Below, in pieces: positions 37,535-44,810 of a DNA stretch of 64,000 nt. The DNA comes from Bradyrhizobium monzae (GTDB taxonomy: Bacteria > Pseudomonadota > Alphaproteobacteria > Rhizobiales > Xanthobacteraceae), in NCBI RefSeq assembly GCF_021458635.1, contig NZ_JAIRDQ010000004.1:496001-560000 (forward strand). Reading direction: 5' to 3'. The position numbers and the translations under genes are program-made. The notes under the pieces were generated by a model that saw only the letters and a list, made by a program, of their open reading frames with translations, was not told the origin of the DNA and did no database searches. The stretch's first letter is position 1. The number at the start of each line of letters is the position of its first letter.

Positions 37535-37625
37535 CTTCTGTTACTCCTGAACCGCCCCGAGATTGTTCGCGACCAACGAGATGTGCTTCAATGGCAGCGC
37601 GTTCAATGGGCTGGCTGGATTTGTC

Positions 37626-38987
37626 ATGAGATCGATGCTTGCGGCAACACTGATGTTGGCGTCTGCCACAGGCGCCGGCGCCCAGATGACGACACCACAG
37701 GTCCCCGGCACCAAGCCGAAAGTGGTCCAGACCGTTCCGATCAAGCCGCCCGCCCTGCAGACGCCGTCGGAAACCGCGGATGGGATGGCGCAGGCCGAGC
37801 GGCTGTCGCTGCAGTCCGACCTCGTCTGGGTGGGCGAATATAACGGCGCCATCACCGGCGATGTCAGCTCGCGCATGGTCGACGCCATCAAGGCGTACCA
37901 GAAGGCCAAGGGCGGCAAGCCGACCGGCGTGCTCAATCCGCAGGAGCGCGCCGCGCTCGCCGAAACCGCCCGGCGCAAGCAAGACAGCGTCGGTTGGAAA
38001 ATCGTGACGGAAATGACCAGCGGCGCACGGCTCGGCATTCCCTCAAAGCTGGTGCCGCAGCAGGCCAGCGACGCCAACGGCTCGAAATGGAGCTCGCCGA
38101 CCGGAACGGTGCAGGTGCTGCTGAGCCGTCACAAGGAGGCGAACCCGACGACGGCAAAACTCGCGGAAGCCGAGAAGAAAGAGCCGTCCGGACGCAAGGT
38201 CGACTATACCGTGGTCAAGCCCGACTTCTTCGTGCTGTCGGGATTGCAGGGCCTGAAGAAATTTTACGTGCGCGGCACCTCTAGGGGCGACGAAGTCCGC
38301 ATCATGACGATCCTCTACGACCAGGCGACCGAGAACACGGTCGAGCCGGTCGTGATCGCGATGTCGAGCGCGTTCAACGCGTTTCCGACCGGGCCGCAAG
38401 CCGGACCGCCGCCGCGCAAGGCCGTCGAATATGGCACCGGCATCGTCGTCAGCGACGACGGTGCAATTCTGGCCGACCGTCTCGTCACGGAGTCCTGTCT
38501 CGCCATCACCATCGGCGGCTACGGCAATGCCGATCGTCTCGCCGAGGACAAGGAGCACGATCTCGCGCTGCTGCACATCTATGGCGCACGTGGCTTGAAG
38601 CCGCTCAACCTTGCCAGCGACGCAGCGAAGACAAGCGTCGATGTCGTCGGCATCGCCGATCCCCAGAGCCAGGGCGGCGCGGCGGGCGTGTCGAGCGTCA
38701 AGGGCGCGCTGGCATCGGTCGGTGGCGGCGATGCCGCACTGTCGCCACCGCCGGCCGTTGGATTTTCCGGCGGGCCGGCAGTCGATGGCGAGGGCAAATT
38801 CGCAGGCGTGACGCTGTTGAAGCCGGCAATGGTCGCGGGACCTGCAACGGTGGCGCCGGCATCACAAGCCGTGATGGTTTCCGCAGATGCGGTCCGCGAT
38901 TTCCTGAAAGCGAACGGCGTCGCCGCGAACGGCACATCGACCGATGCGAAGGCAGCGGTCGTTCGCGTGATCTGCGTGCGGAAGTAG
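37626..38987 (+). CDS. Secreted peptidoglycan-binding/trypsin-like protein, probably inactive
   Basis: A 453-residue exported protein with a signal peptide (MRSMLAATLMLASATGAGAQ), a peptidoglycan-binding-type helical region (about 50-105; LQSDLVWVGEYNGAITGDVSSRMVDAIKAYQ in part) and a C-terminal trypsin-like beta-barrel (about 270-440). The Asp (D312, EHDLALL) and Ser (S381, GFSGGPAV) of the triad are present, but the usual TNAHVV reads ADRLVT with Leu286 at the His position. It is thus probably a pseudo-protease. ATG 37626 was chosen as the signal-peptide start; the frame is open to 37563. Ends 79 bp before the ggt stop. Confidence 0.8.
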   Translation: MRSMLAATLMLASATGAGAQMTTPQVPGTKPKVVQTVPIKPPALQTPSETADGMAQAERLSLQSDLVWVGEYNGAITGDVSSRMVDAIKAYQKAKGGKPTGVLNPQERAALAETARRKQDSVGWKIVTEMTSGARLGIPSKLVPQQASDANGSKWSSPTGTVQVLLSRHKEANPTTAKLAEAEKKEPSGRKVDYTVVKPDFFVLSGLQGLKKFYVRGTSRGDEVRIMTILYDQATENTVEPVVIAMSSAFNAFPTGPQAGPPPRKAVEYGTGIVVSDDGAILADRLVTESCLAITIGGYGNADRLAEDKEHDLALLHIYGARGLKPLNLASDAAKTSVDVVGIADPQSQGGAAGVSSVKGALASVGGGDAALSPPPAVGFSGGPAVDGEGKFAGVTLLKPAMVAGPATVAPASQAVMVSADAVRDFLKANGVAANGTSTDAKAAVVRVICVRK

Positions 38988-39007
38988 GGCGAACGGTCAA
39001 CGCAAAC

Positions 39008-39066
39008 TCTCGTGTCCCGGACGCGGTGCGGCACGAAGTGACGCGCCGCAGAGCCGGGGCGCGAGA
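39008..39066. terminator. Nested foldback between convergent genes, terminator-like repeat
   Basis: Bases 39008-39020 pair with 39054-39066 (13 pairs, two G-T wobbles), with an inner TGCGGC/GCCGCA stem (39027-39032 and 39045-39050). It fills the gap between two convergent stop codons and ends directly at the ggt stop. There is no T tail. It resembles a frequent Bradyrhizobium intergenic repeat (from memory). Confidence 0.6.
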
Positions 39067-40746
39067 CTAGGCGAGCCTAAATCGAATCCCGCTCTTCGCA
39101 AGCCCACCCGAAATCCCGACCGGCGTGCCGTCCGCGCGCCAGCAGGCCGCGCCGGTCATGGTGCCGTCGTCGTGGAAGGCGATGCCGTTCATGCCGCCGG
39201 CGACCGTCGCGACGGGCTGAACCTTGTGGCCGAGCGCCGCGAGCTTGGTACGCACGCTCTCCGGCACCGCCTGCTCGACCTCGAGCGCATTACCTTCGGT
39301 CCAGACCCGCGGCGCTTCGACCGCTTCCTGCAGGCTCATGCCGTGGTCGATCAGATTGAGCAGGGCCTGCATCGCGCTCGGGAAGATACGCTTTCCGCCG
39401 GGCAAGCCCAGCGCATAGCGCAGCTTGCCGTCGCGGAGTGCCATCATTGGCGACATCGAGGTCGTCACGCGCTTGCCTGGCGCGAGCGACAGCGCGTGGC
39501 CCGGCCGCGGATCGAACAGGTTCATGTAATTGTTGGCGATGGCCCCCAAACCCGGGATCATGATCTTGGCGCCAAACAGATTATTGATGGTCTGCGTGGT
39601 CGCGACCACGTTTCCAAAAGAATCTGCCGCCGTCATGTGCGTGGTGTGCGCGCTTTCGAGCTGCGTCACGCCGGCGCCAAAAGCCTGCGCACGCGCCGGA
39701 TCGATCGCGCGGCGGCGCTCCTCGGCATAGGCTTTTGACGTCAGCTTCTCCACGGGCACGCCGACATAATCAGGATCACCGCTGGCTGCGGCGCGATCGG
39801 CGAAGGCGATCTTCAGGACTTCGGCGAGGTAATGGATGGTCTCCGACGTACCGAAGCCGAGCCCGCCGATATCAAAACCCTCCAGAATGTTCAGAATCTG
39901 CGCGATGTGCACACCGGAGGCCGCGGGCGGCGGCGGACCCAAAATGGTCCAGCCGCGATAGTCGGCGCGGATCGGCTGCCGTTCGACGGTCTTGTAATTG
40001 GTCAAATCATTGCGGCGGATGAAGCCGCCGGTCTTTTCCATGTAGTCGACGAGGATGTCGCCGAGCGACCCTTCGTAGAGCGCCGTCTCGCCGTGGCCGG
40101 CGATATACCGGAGCGTCTCGGCATATTCGGCCTGCACCACGCGCTCGCCGACTTTCAAGGGTTCTCCATCAGGCAAATAGATCGCCGCGATCGGCTTGTC
40201 CTTGCGCATCGTGGCGGCGCTCTCGCTGATGCATTCGTGCAAGTACGGCGTCGCAGCATAGCCGCGCGCGGCGTGCTTGATCGCGGGCTGCATGACATCG
40301 GCAAGCGACATGGTGCCGAACCGGCGCAGCGTCTCGCACCAGGCTTTCAACGAGCCCGGCGTAGCGACGGCCTTCGCCCCGTTGAGATTCTCGTTACCGA
40401 CGGTGTCGAAGACGTCGTGCGCCGAGCCCGGCTTCGACGTGTAGGTGGTGTCGCGCACCGCCGCGGGCGCCGTGCTCTGGCCGTCGATGAAGCGATGGCT
40501 GCCGTCGGCGAGCCTGATGTGCGCCATGCCGCCGCCGATGATGCCGACCATCATCGGCTCGACCACCGTCAGCGTGAACAGGGTCGCGATCGCGGCATCG
40601 ACGGCGTTGCCGCCGGCGGCCAGCATCTCGGCGCCGGCGATCGAGGCCAATGGGTGGTTGCTGACCACCATGCCGCGGCTCGAGACCGCCGGCATCTTCT
40701 GGCATTCAAAGCTCGTTGCCGTCCGGTCGCGCCAATTTCCGCCCAT
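39067..40746 (-). CDS. ggt: Gamma-glutamyltransferase family protein
   Basis: A 559-residue Ntn-hydrolase precursor that is expected to cleave itself before the nucleophile Thr in HTTHMTAADSFGN (about 355). Substrate residues appear in the large subunit, and SMSPMMAL supplies the oxyanion Ser pair. GGT transfers the gamma-glutamyl group of glutathione or related peptides. No signal peptide follows the chosen ATG 40746 (MGGNWRDRTATSFEC, with AGAGGAG upstream), so it may be cytoplasmic like the YwrD type, unlike periplasmic E. coli GGT. The frame is open to 40884. It is the last in the mutM-GNAT-ggt strand group. Confidence 0.88.
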   Translation of the reverse strand: MGGNWRDRTATSFECQKMPAVSSRGMVVSNHPLASIAGAEMLAAGGNAVDAAIATLFTLTVVEPMMVGIIGGGMAHIRLADGSHRFIDGQSTAPAAVRDTTYTSKPGSAHDVFDTVGNENLNGAKAVATPGSLKAWCETLRRFGTMSLADVMQPAIKHAARGYAATPYLHECISESAATMRKDKPIAAIYLPDGEPLKVGERVVQAEYAETLRYIAGHGETALYEGSLGDILVDYMEKTGGFIRRNDLTNYKTVERQPIRADYRGWTILGPPPPAASGVHIAQILNILEGFDIGGLGFGTSETIHYLAEVLKIAFADRAAASGDPDYVGVPVEKLTSKAYAEERRRAIDPARAQAFGAGVTQLESAHTTHMTAADSFGNVVATTQTINNLFGAKIMIPGLGAIANNYMNLFDPRPGHALSLAPGKRVTTSMSPMMALRDGKLRYALGLPGGKRIFPSAMQALLNLIDHGMSLQEAVEAPRVWTEGNALEVEQAVPESVRTKLAALGHKVQPVATVAGGMNGIAFHDDGTMTGAACWRADGTPVGISGGLAKSGIRFRLA

Positions 40747-40880
40747 GCCGCTCGCTCCTCTCATGCACGGCGGCGAGCACATCATGCGCTGGACTGCGGG
40801 TCCAGTATTGGTACGGATTAGCTGGCATTCGCGATTCTGCCGGCAGCCCGGCCGTGACGCCGAGGAGACGTCATCGACAC

Positions 40881-41435
40881 TCACACCCTGTCGCGTAGCC
40901 AGGTTTCACGCCGCACGATCCACTTCTCGGACTTCGACTGTCCGCCGTGATGGGCGAGCTCAATAAAGCCGACGAACTCCGCGCCGGTCTTCTGCTTGAC
41001 CCGGCGCGAGGCCTCGTTGGTGGCGGCGTTGCAGACATAGAAATGATCGAGGCCGAGCGTGAGGAAGGCAAAGTCGTTCATCGCGGTGGTGGCCTCCGTC
41101 ATCAAGCCACGCCCCCAGTAGGGCTCAGCCAACCAGAAGCTTCGATTGCCCTTGGTGCCGTCGGCGCAGGGGCGGAAATGAATGTTCCCGATGGCCTCAC
41201 CATCGCCGCCCTTCAGGACCAGCACCCAATGGTGGAGCTCCTCGCCGGCTGAGATTTTGCCGAGCTGCGACCGGACAAAAGTATCCGCGCCGTCTGCCGG
41301 ATACGGCCAGGGCACGAGGGCCGCGAGTTGCCGGATGATGTTCCAGTTGTCGAAATGGCGCTGGATCGCCGGCGCGTCGGACAATGCCAGCGGACGCAGG
41401 ATCAGCCGTTCGGTCTCAAGCTGCGGCGTCTGCAT
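40881..41435 (-). CDS. GNAT acetyltransferase (RimJ/RimL type)
   Basis: A 184-residue GNAT of the RimJ/RimL subgroup: opening TERLILRPLALSDAPAIQR, the central WLAEPYWGRGLMTEATTAM acetyl-CoA loop (about 110-128) and NEASRRVKQKTGAEFVG near the end. Members acetylate N-terminal residues or small molecules; the target is not known. It starts six bases after the mutM stop, so it shares a transcript with mutM. The ggt start lies 134 bp further on. Confidence 0.87.
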   Translation of the reverse strand: MQTPQLETERLILRPLALSDAPAIQRHFDNWNIIRQLAALVPWPYPADGADTFVRSQLGKISAGEELHHWVLVLKGGDGEAIGNIHFRPCADGTKGNRSFWLAEPYWGRGLMTEATTAMNDFAFLTLGLDHFYVCNAATNEASRRVKQKTGAEFVGFIELAHHGGQSKSEKWIVRRETWLRDRV

Positions 41436-41441
41436 GGACTT

Positions 41442-42323
41442 CTATTTCTGACATTTCGAGCACCAGAAGGTCGAACGGCCGTTCTGGGTAAAGCGCTTGA
41501 CCGTGCCGCCACAGCGGGGCGTCGCGCATTTCTCATCCTCGCGGTCGTAGACCTTGAATGAGTGCTGGAAATAGCCGAGCTCGCCCGAGGTCTGGCGGTG
41601 GTCACGCAAAGACGAGCCGCCGGCCTTGATCGCATCATTCAGGACGGTGTGGATGGCTCCGACCAGTCGCGTCGCATGGTCCGTCGGCTCGCCCTTCTTG
41701 GTCGACAGCGTTGCCGCGATCCGGCGCGGCGACAGATGCGAGCGGTGCAGGGCTTCGCAGACATAGATGTTGCCGAGGCCGGCGACGACGCGCTGGTCGA
41801 GCAGCGCGGCCTTCAGGCTCGTGGTCTTGTCCTGGCAGGCGTGCGCCAGCATCGCTGCGTCGAACTCGTTGCCGAGCGGCTCGGGGCCGAGCCCGCGCAG
41901 CAGCGGCTCGTCGTCGAGCGCATTGCGCGCGATCACTTTCATGTAACCGAAGCGGCGCGGATCGTTGAAGATGATGTCGGCGCCCGAGGACATCCGAAAC
42001 AGCACGTGGTCGTGCGCGGAGTCCTTCCCCCTGGGATAGTGAAACTCGCCGGGCGCGGCCTCGTTATCCGGCTTGACGACGCGGAACGAGCCCGACATGC
42101 CCAGATGCATCAGCAGCACGTCGCCGGAGGCGAGATCGGCCATGAGATATTTTGCACGGCGGCCGAGGCCCGTGACGATCTGCCCCTGCAGCCGGGCTAC
42201 GAAGTCCGGCTGGAACGGAAAGCGCAAATCGGGCCTGCGGGCCTCCGCGACGACGATTTTCGCACCCTCCATGACGGGCTGAAGGCCGCGGCGGACAGTC
42301 TCGACTTCGGGCAATTCGGGCAT
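41442..42323 (-). CDS. mutM: Formamidopyrimidine-DNA glycosylase MutM
   Basis: MutM (Fpg) removes 8-oxoguanine and cuts the backbone by beta,delta-elimination. The 293 residues begin with PELPEVETVRRG, where Pro2 is the nucleophile and Glu3 the acid. The H2TH helix region is GLGNIYVCEALH (about 168-179), and a C-terminal four-Cys zinc finger (C-x4-C-x16-C-x2-C, about 264-292) includes the conserved GRSTFWCSKCQ. Length is slightly above the E. coli enzyme (269). It is divergent from ubiE with an 81-bp gap and cotranscribed with the GNAT gene. Confidence 0.96.
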   Translation of the reverse strand: MPELPEVETVRRGLQPVMEGAKIVVAEARRPDLRFPFQPDFVARLQGQIVTGLGRRAKYLMADLASGDVLLMHLGMSGSFRVVKPDNEAAPGEFHYPRGKDSAHDHVLFRMSSGADIIFNDPRRFGYMKVIARNALDDEPLLRGLGPEPLGNEFDAAMLAHACQDKTTSLKAALLDQRVVAGLGNIYVCEALHRSHLSPRRIAATLSTKKGEPTDHATRLVGAIHTVLNDAIKAGGSSLRDHRQTSGELGYFQHSFKVYDREDEKCATPRCGGTVKRFTQNGRSTFWCSKCQK

Positions 42324-42404
42324 GGTCAGGCATTCACCTTATGAGGGCGGTGTGATAGCGCCATTGCGGCGGCCGCGCTATGGTCGGCGCCGTGGAGTAG
42401 AGTA

Positions 42405-43166
42405 ATGGATCGGCCGGGCGAAACCACGCATTTTGGCTTCAAAGACGTTCCCCTGGGGGACAAACAGACGCTGGTGAACGACGTGTTTCACAGCGTGGCG
42501 TCGCGCTATGACTTGATGAACGATTTGATGTCCGGTGGCCTGCACCGGGTCTGGAAGGACATCATGATCAACGCGCTCAATCCGCCGAAGAGCGACCGCC
42601 CCTTTGCATTGCTCGACGTTGCCGGCGGTACCGGCGACATTTCGTTCCGGGCCGCCAAAGCGGCAGGGCCGGGCTTCCATGCCACCGTTTGCGACATCAA
42701 TTCCGACATGCTGGCGGTGGGCCGCGCGCGTGCCGCCAAACGCCACCTCGAAACCCAGGTCGATTTCGTCGAAGGCAATGCCGAAGCGCTCGCCTTCGCC
42801 GACCGCAGCTTTGACGCATATACGATCGCTTTCGGCATTCGCAACGTGCCGGAGATCGACAAAGCGCTGCGCGAGGCCTATCGCGTGCTTAAGCCCGGCA
42901 GCCGCTTCCTGTGCCTGGAATTCTCCACCGTCGAGATGCCCGGCCTCGACAAGATCTACGACCTGTTCTCGTTCAAGGTGATCCCGCCGCTCGGGCGTAT
43001 GGTGACGGGCGACGCCGAATCCTACCAATATCTCGTCGAATCCATCCGCAAGTTTCCGAAGCCCAACACCTTCGCCGACATGATCCGCGACGCGGGCTTC
43101 TCCCGCGTGAGCTTTCAGACCCTGACCGGCGGCATCGTCGCACTGCATTCGGGTTGGCGTTTGTGA
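42405..43166 (+). CDS. ubiE: Ubiquinone/menaquinone C-methyltransferase UbiE
   Basis: UbiE methylates carbon 2 of the quinone ring using SAM. The 253 residues contain SRYDLMNDLMSGGLHRVWK, the SAM loop LLDVAGGTGDISFRAA (about 68-83) and the C-terminal signature SYQYLVESIRKFPKP with GGIVALHSGWRL, which is family-specific. The start is ATG 42405. Its TGA overlaps the GTG of ubiB (GTGA), as in many alphaproteobacteria. Bradyrhizobium uses ubiquinone-10, so C-methylation in Q synthesis is the likely role. Confidence 0.95.
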   Translation: MDRPGETTHFGFKDVPLGDKQTLVNDVFHSVASRYDLMNDLMSGGLHRVWKDIMINALNPPKSDRPFALLDVAGGTGDISFRAAKAAGPGFHATVCDINSDMLAVGRARAAKRHLETQVDFVEGNAEALAFADRSFDAYTIAFGIRNVPEIDKALREAYRVLKPGSRFLCLEFSTVEMPGLDKIYDLFSFKVIPPLGRMVTGDAESYQYLVESIRKFPKPNTFADMIRDAGFSRVSFQTLTGGIVALHSGWRL

Positions 43167-44737
43167 TTTCTGCCATCACCCACATTTCGCGCCTGATCCG
43201 CGCCGCGTTCGTGTTTGCGCGCGAGGGCGTGTTCGGCTCCGTCGATCCGAGCCTGGTGCCGCCGCCCGGACAGCTTGCGCTGAAGCTCGCGCGCATCGTC
43301 GAGCGGCGCGGCCCGAAGGATGGTCCGCGGATGTCGCGTGCGCTGACCCGGATGGGTCCGGCCTATCTCAAGCTCGGACAGTTTCTGGCGACGCGGCCCG
43401 ACGTCGTCGGCGTCGTGATGGCGCGCGACCTCGAAAGCCTTCAGGACCGCCTGCCGCCATTTTCGCAAGCGGAAGCCGAAGCCGCAATCTCGACGTCGCT
43501 GGAACGGCCGCTGAAGGATGTGTTCGTCAGCCTCAGTGCGCCGGTGGCCGCCGCCTCGATCGCGCAGGTGCATCGCGGCGAGGTCGAGCGCGATGGCATC
43601 CGCAAGCCTGTCGCGGTCAAGGTGCTCAGGCCCCACGTGTCCGCGCGCTTCCGCCGCGATCTCTCCGATTTCTTCTACGTCGCCCACAAGGCCGAGGCTT
43701 ATTCCGCCGAAGCGCGACGGCTGCGCCTGATCGAAGTCATCAACACGATGTCGCGCTCGGTCGCGATGGAGATGGATCTGCGGCTGGAAGCCGCTGCGCT
43801 GTCGGAGATGGCGGAGAACACTCAGGGCGATCCTGACTTCCGCGTGCCGACCGTCGACTGGGACCGCACCACGCACAATGTGCTGACGATGGAGTGGATC
43901 GACGGCATCGCGCTGAACGATCACAAGCGCCTGGCGGAGGCGCAGGTCGACCTACCCGATCTCGGCCGCAAGGTGATCCAGAGTTTCCTGCGCCACGCGC
44001 TGCGCGACGGCTTCTTCCACGCCGACATGCATCCGGGCAATCTGTTCCTCGATGAGGCCGGCCGTCTCGTCGCGGTCGATTTCGGCATCATGGGCCGGCT
44101 CGGGATGAAGGAGCGGCGCTTCCTCGCCGAAATCCTGCTCGGCTTCATCACCCGCGATTATCGCCGCGTCGCCGAAGTGCATTTCGAGGCGGGCTACGTG
44201 CCCGCGCATCACTCGGTCGAGAATTTCGCGCAGGCCATCCGCGCCATCGGCGAGCCCATCCACAATCGCACCGCCGAGGAAATCTCGATGGCGCGTCTGC
44301 TGACGCTGCTGCTCGAGGTCACCGGCCTGTTCGACATGACGACGCGGCCCGAGTTGATCCTGCTGCAGAAGACCATGGTCGTGGTCGAGGGCGTGGCGCG
44401 CGGCTTCGATCCCAGGCTCGACATCTGGAAGGTCGCCGATCCCGTCGTGCGCGAATGGATCGAGCGCAATCTCGGGCCGATCGGCCGGGTGCAGGGCGCG
44501 CTCGCCGGCGGCGGCGACCTCGCCCGCATCCTGATGCGTCTCCCGGATCTTGCAGCGCGCTCGGTCGCGGTGATCGAGCAGCTCGAGACCATGACGCGGG
44601 AGGGCCTTCGGCTGTCGCCGGAGAGCATCGCCGCGATGGGGCGCAGCGAGGGCCGCAAGAACCGCTGGCGCACCGTCGCGCTCTGGATCATCGCCGCGAC
44701 CTTCATTGGGATCCTCATCGCCGTCCGGAATCTATGA
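43163..44737 (+). CDS. ubiB: UbiB-family atypical kinase/ATPase
   Basis: UbiB is an ABC1/ADCK protein-kinase-like ATPase needed for ubiquinone synthesis. The 524 residues start at GTG 43163 (VISAITHISRLIR), and show the KxGQ motif in LKLGQFLATRPDVVG (about 64-78), the Ala-rich nucleotide loop AAASIAQVHRG, and HADMHPGNLF with VAVDFGIMG in the kinase-like core. Two C-terminal hydrophobic segments include VALWIIAATFIGILIAV near the end, which anchors it to the inner membrane. Coupled to ubiE. Its stop lies 73 bp before coaBC, a gap with two palindromes. Confidence 0.95.
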   Translation: MISAITHISRLIRAAFVFAREGVFGSVDPSLVPPPGQLALKLARIVERRGPKDGPRMSRALTRMGPAYLKLGQFLATRPDVVGVVMARDLESLQDRLPPFSQAEAEAAISTSLERPLKDVFVSLSAPVAAASIAQVHRGEVERDGIRKPVAVKVLRPHVSARFRRDLSDFFYVAHKAEAYSAEARRLRLIEVINTMSRSVAMEMDLRLEAAALSEMAENTQGDPDFRVPTVDWDRTTHNVLTMEWIDGIALNDHKRLAEAQVDLPDLGRKVIQSFLRHALRDGFFHADMHPGNLFLDEAGRLVAVDFGIMGRLGMKERRFLAEILLGFITRDYRRVAEVHFEAGYVPAHHSVENFAQAIRAIGEPIHNRTAEEISMARLLTLLLEVTGLFDMTTRPELILLQKTMVVVEGVARGFDPRLDIWKVADPVVREWIERNLGPIGRVQGALAGGGDLARILMRLPDLAARSVAVIEQLETMTREGLRLSPESIAAMGRSEGRKNRWRTVALWIIAATFIGILIAVRNL

Positions 44738-44748
44738 TTGCCAAAAGA

Positions 44749-44769
44749 CTTGATTGCAGTGCAATCAAG
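44749..44769. promoter_or_regulatory. Perfect palindrome upstream of coaBC (distal)
   Basis: CTTGATTGCA (44749-44758) and TGCAATCAAG (44760-44769) are perfect inverted repeats around a single G. It is 42 bases before the coaBC start. The size and symmetry suggest a dimer-binding operator. The TTGATT at 44750 may double as a -35 hexamer. Confidence 0.75.
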
Positions 44770-44773
44770 CGGG

Positions 44774-44790
44774 TGATAGCATCGCTATCA
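44774..44790. promoter_or_regulatory. Perfect palindrome upstream of coaBC (proximal, FitA-like half-sites)
   Basis: TGATAGC (44774-44780) and GCTATCA (44784-44790) form a perfect inverted repeat around ATC. The first half with its next base reads TGATAGCA, equal to the half-site I recall for the gonococcal antitoxin FitA. It lies 20 bases before the coaBC ATG, whose protein begins with a FitA-like domain. Confidence 0.75.
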
Positions 44791-44810
44791 TTCCGTGCTG
44801 GAGGGGCGTC

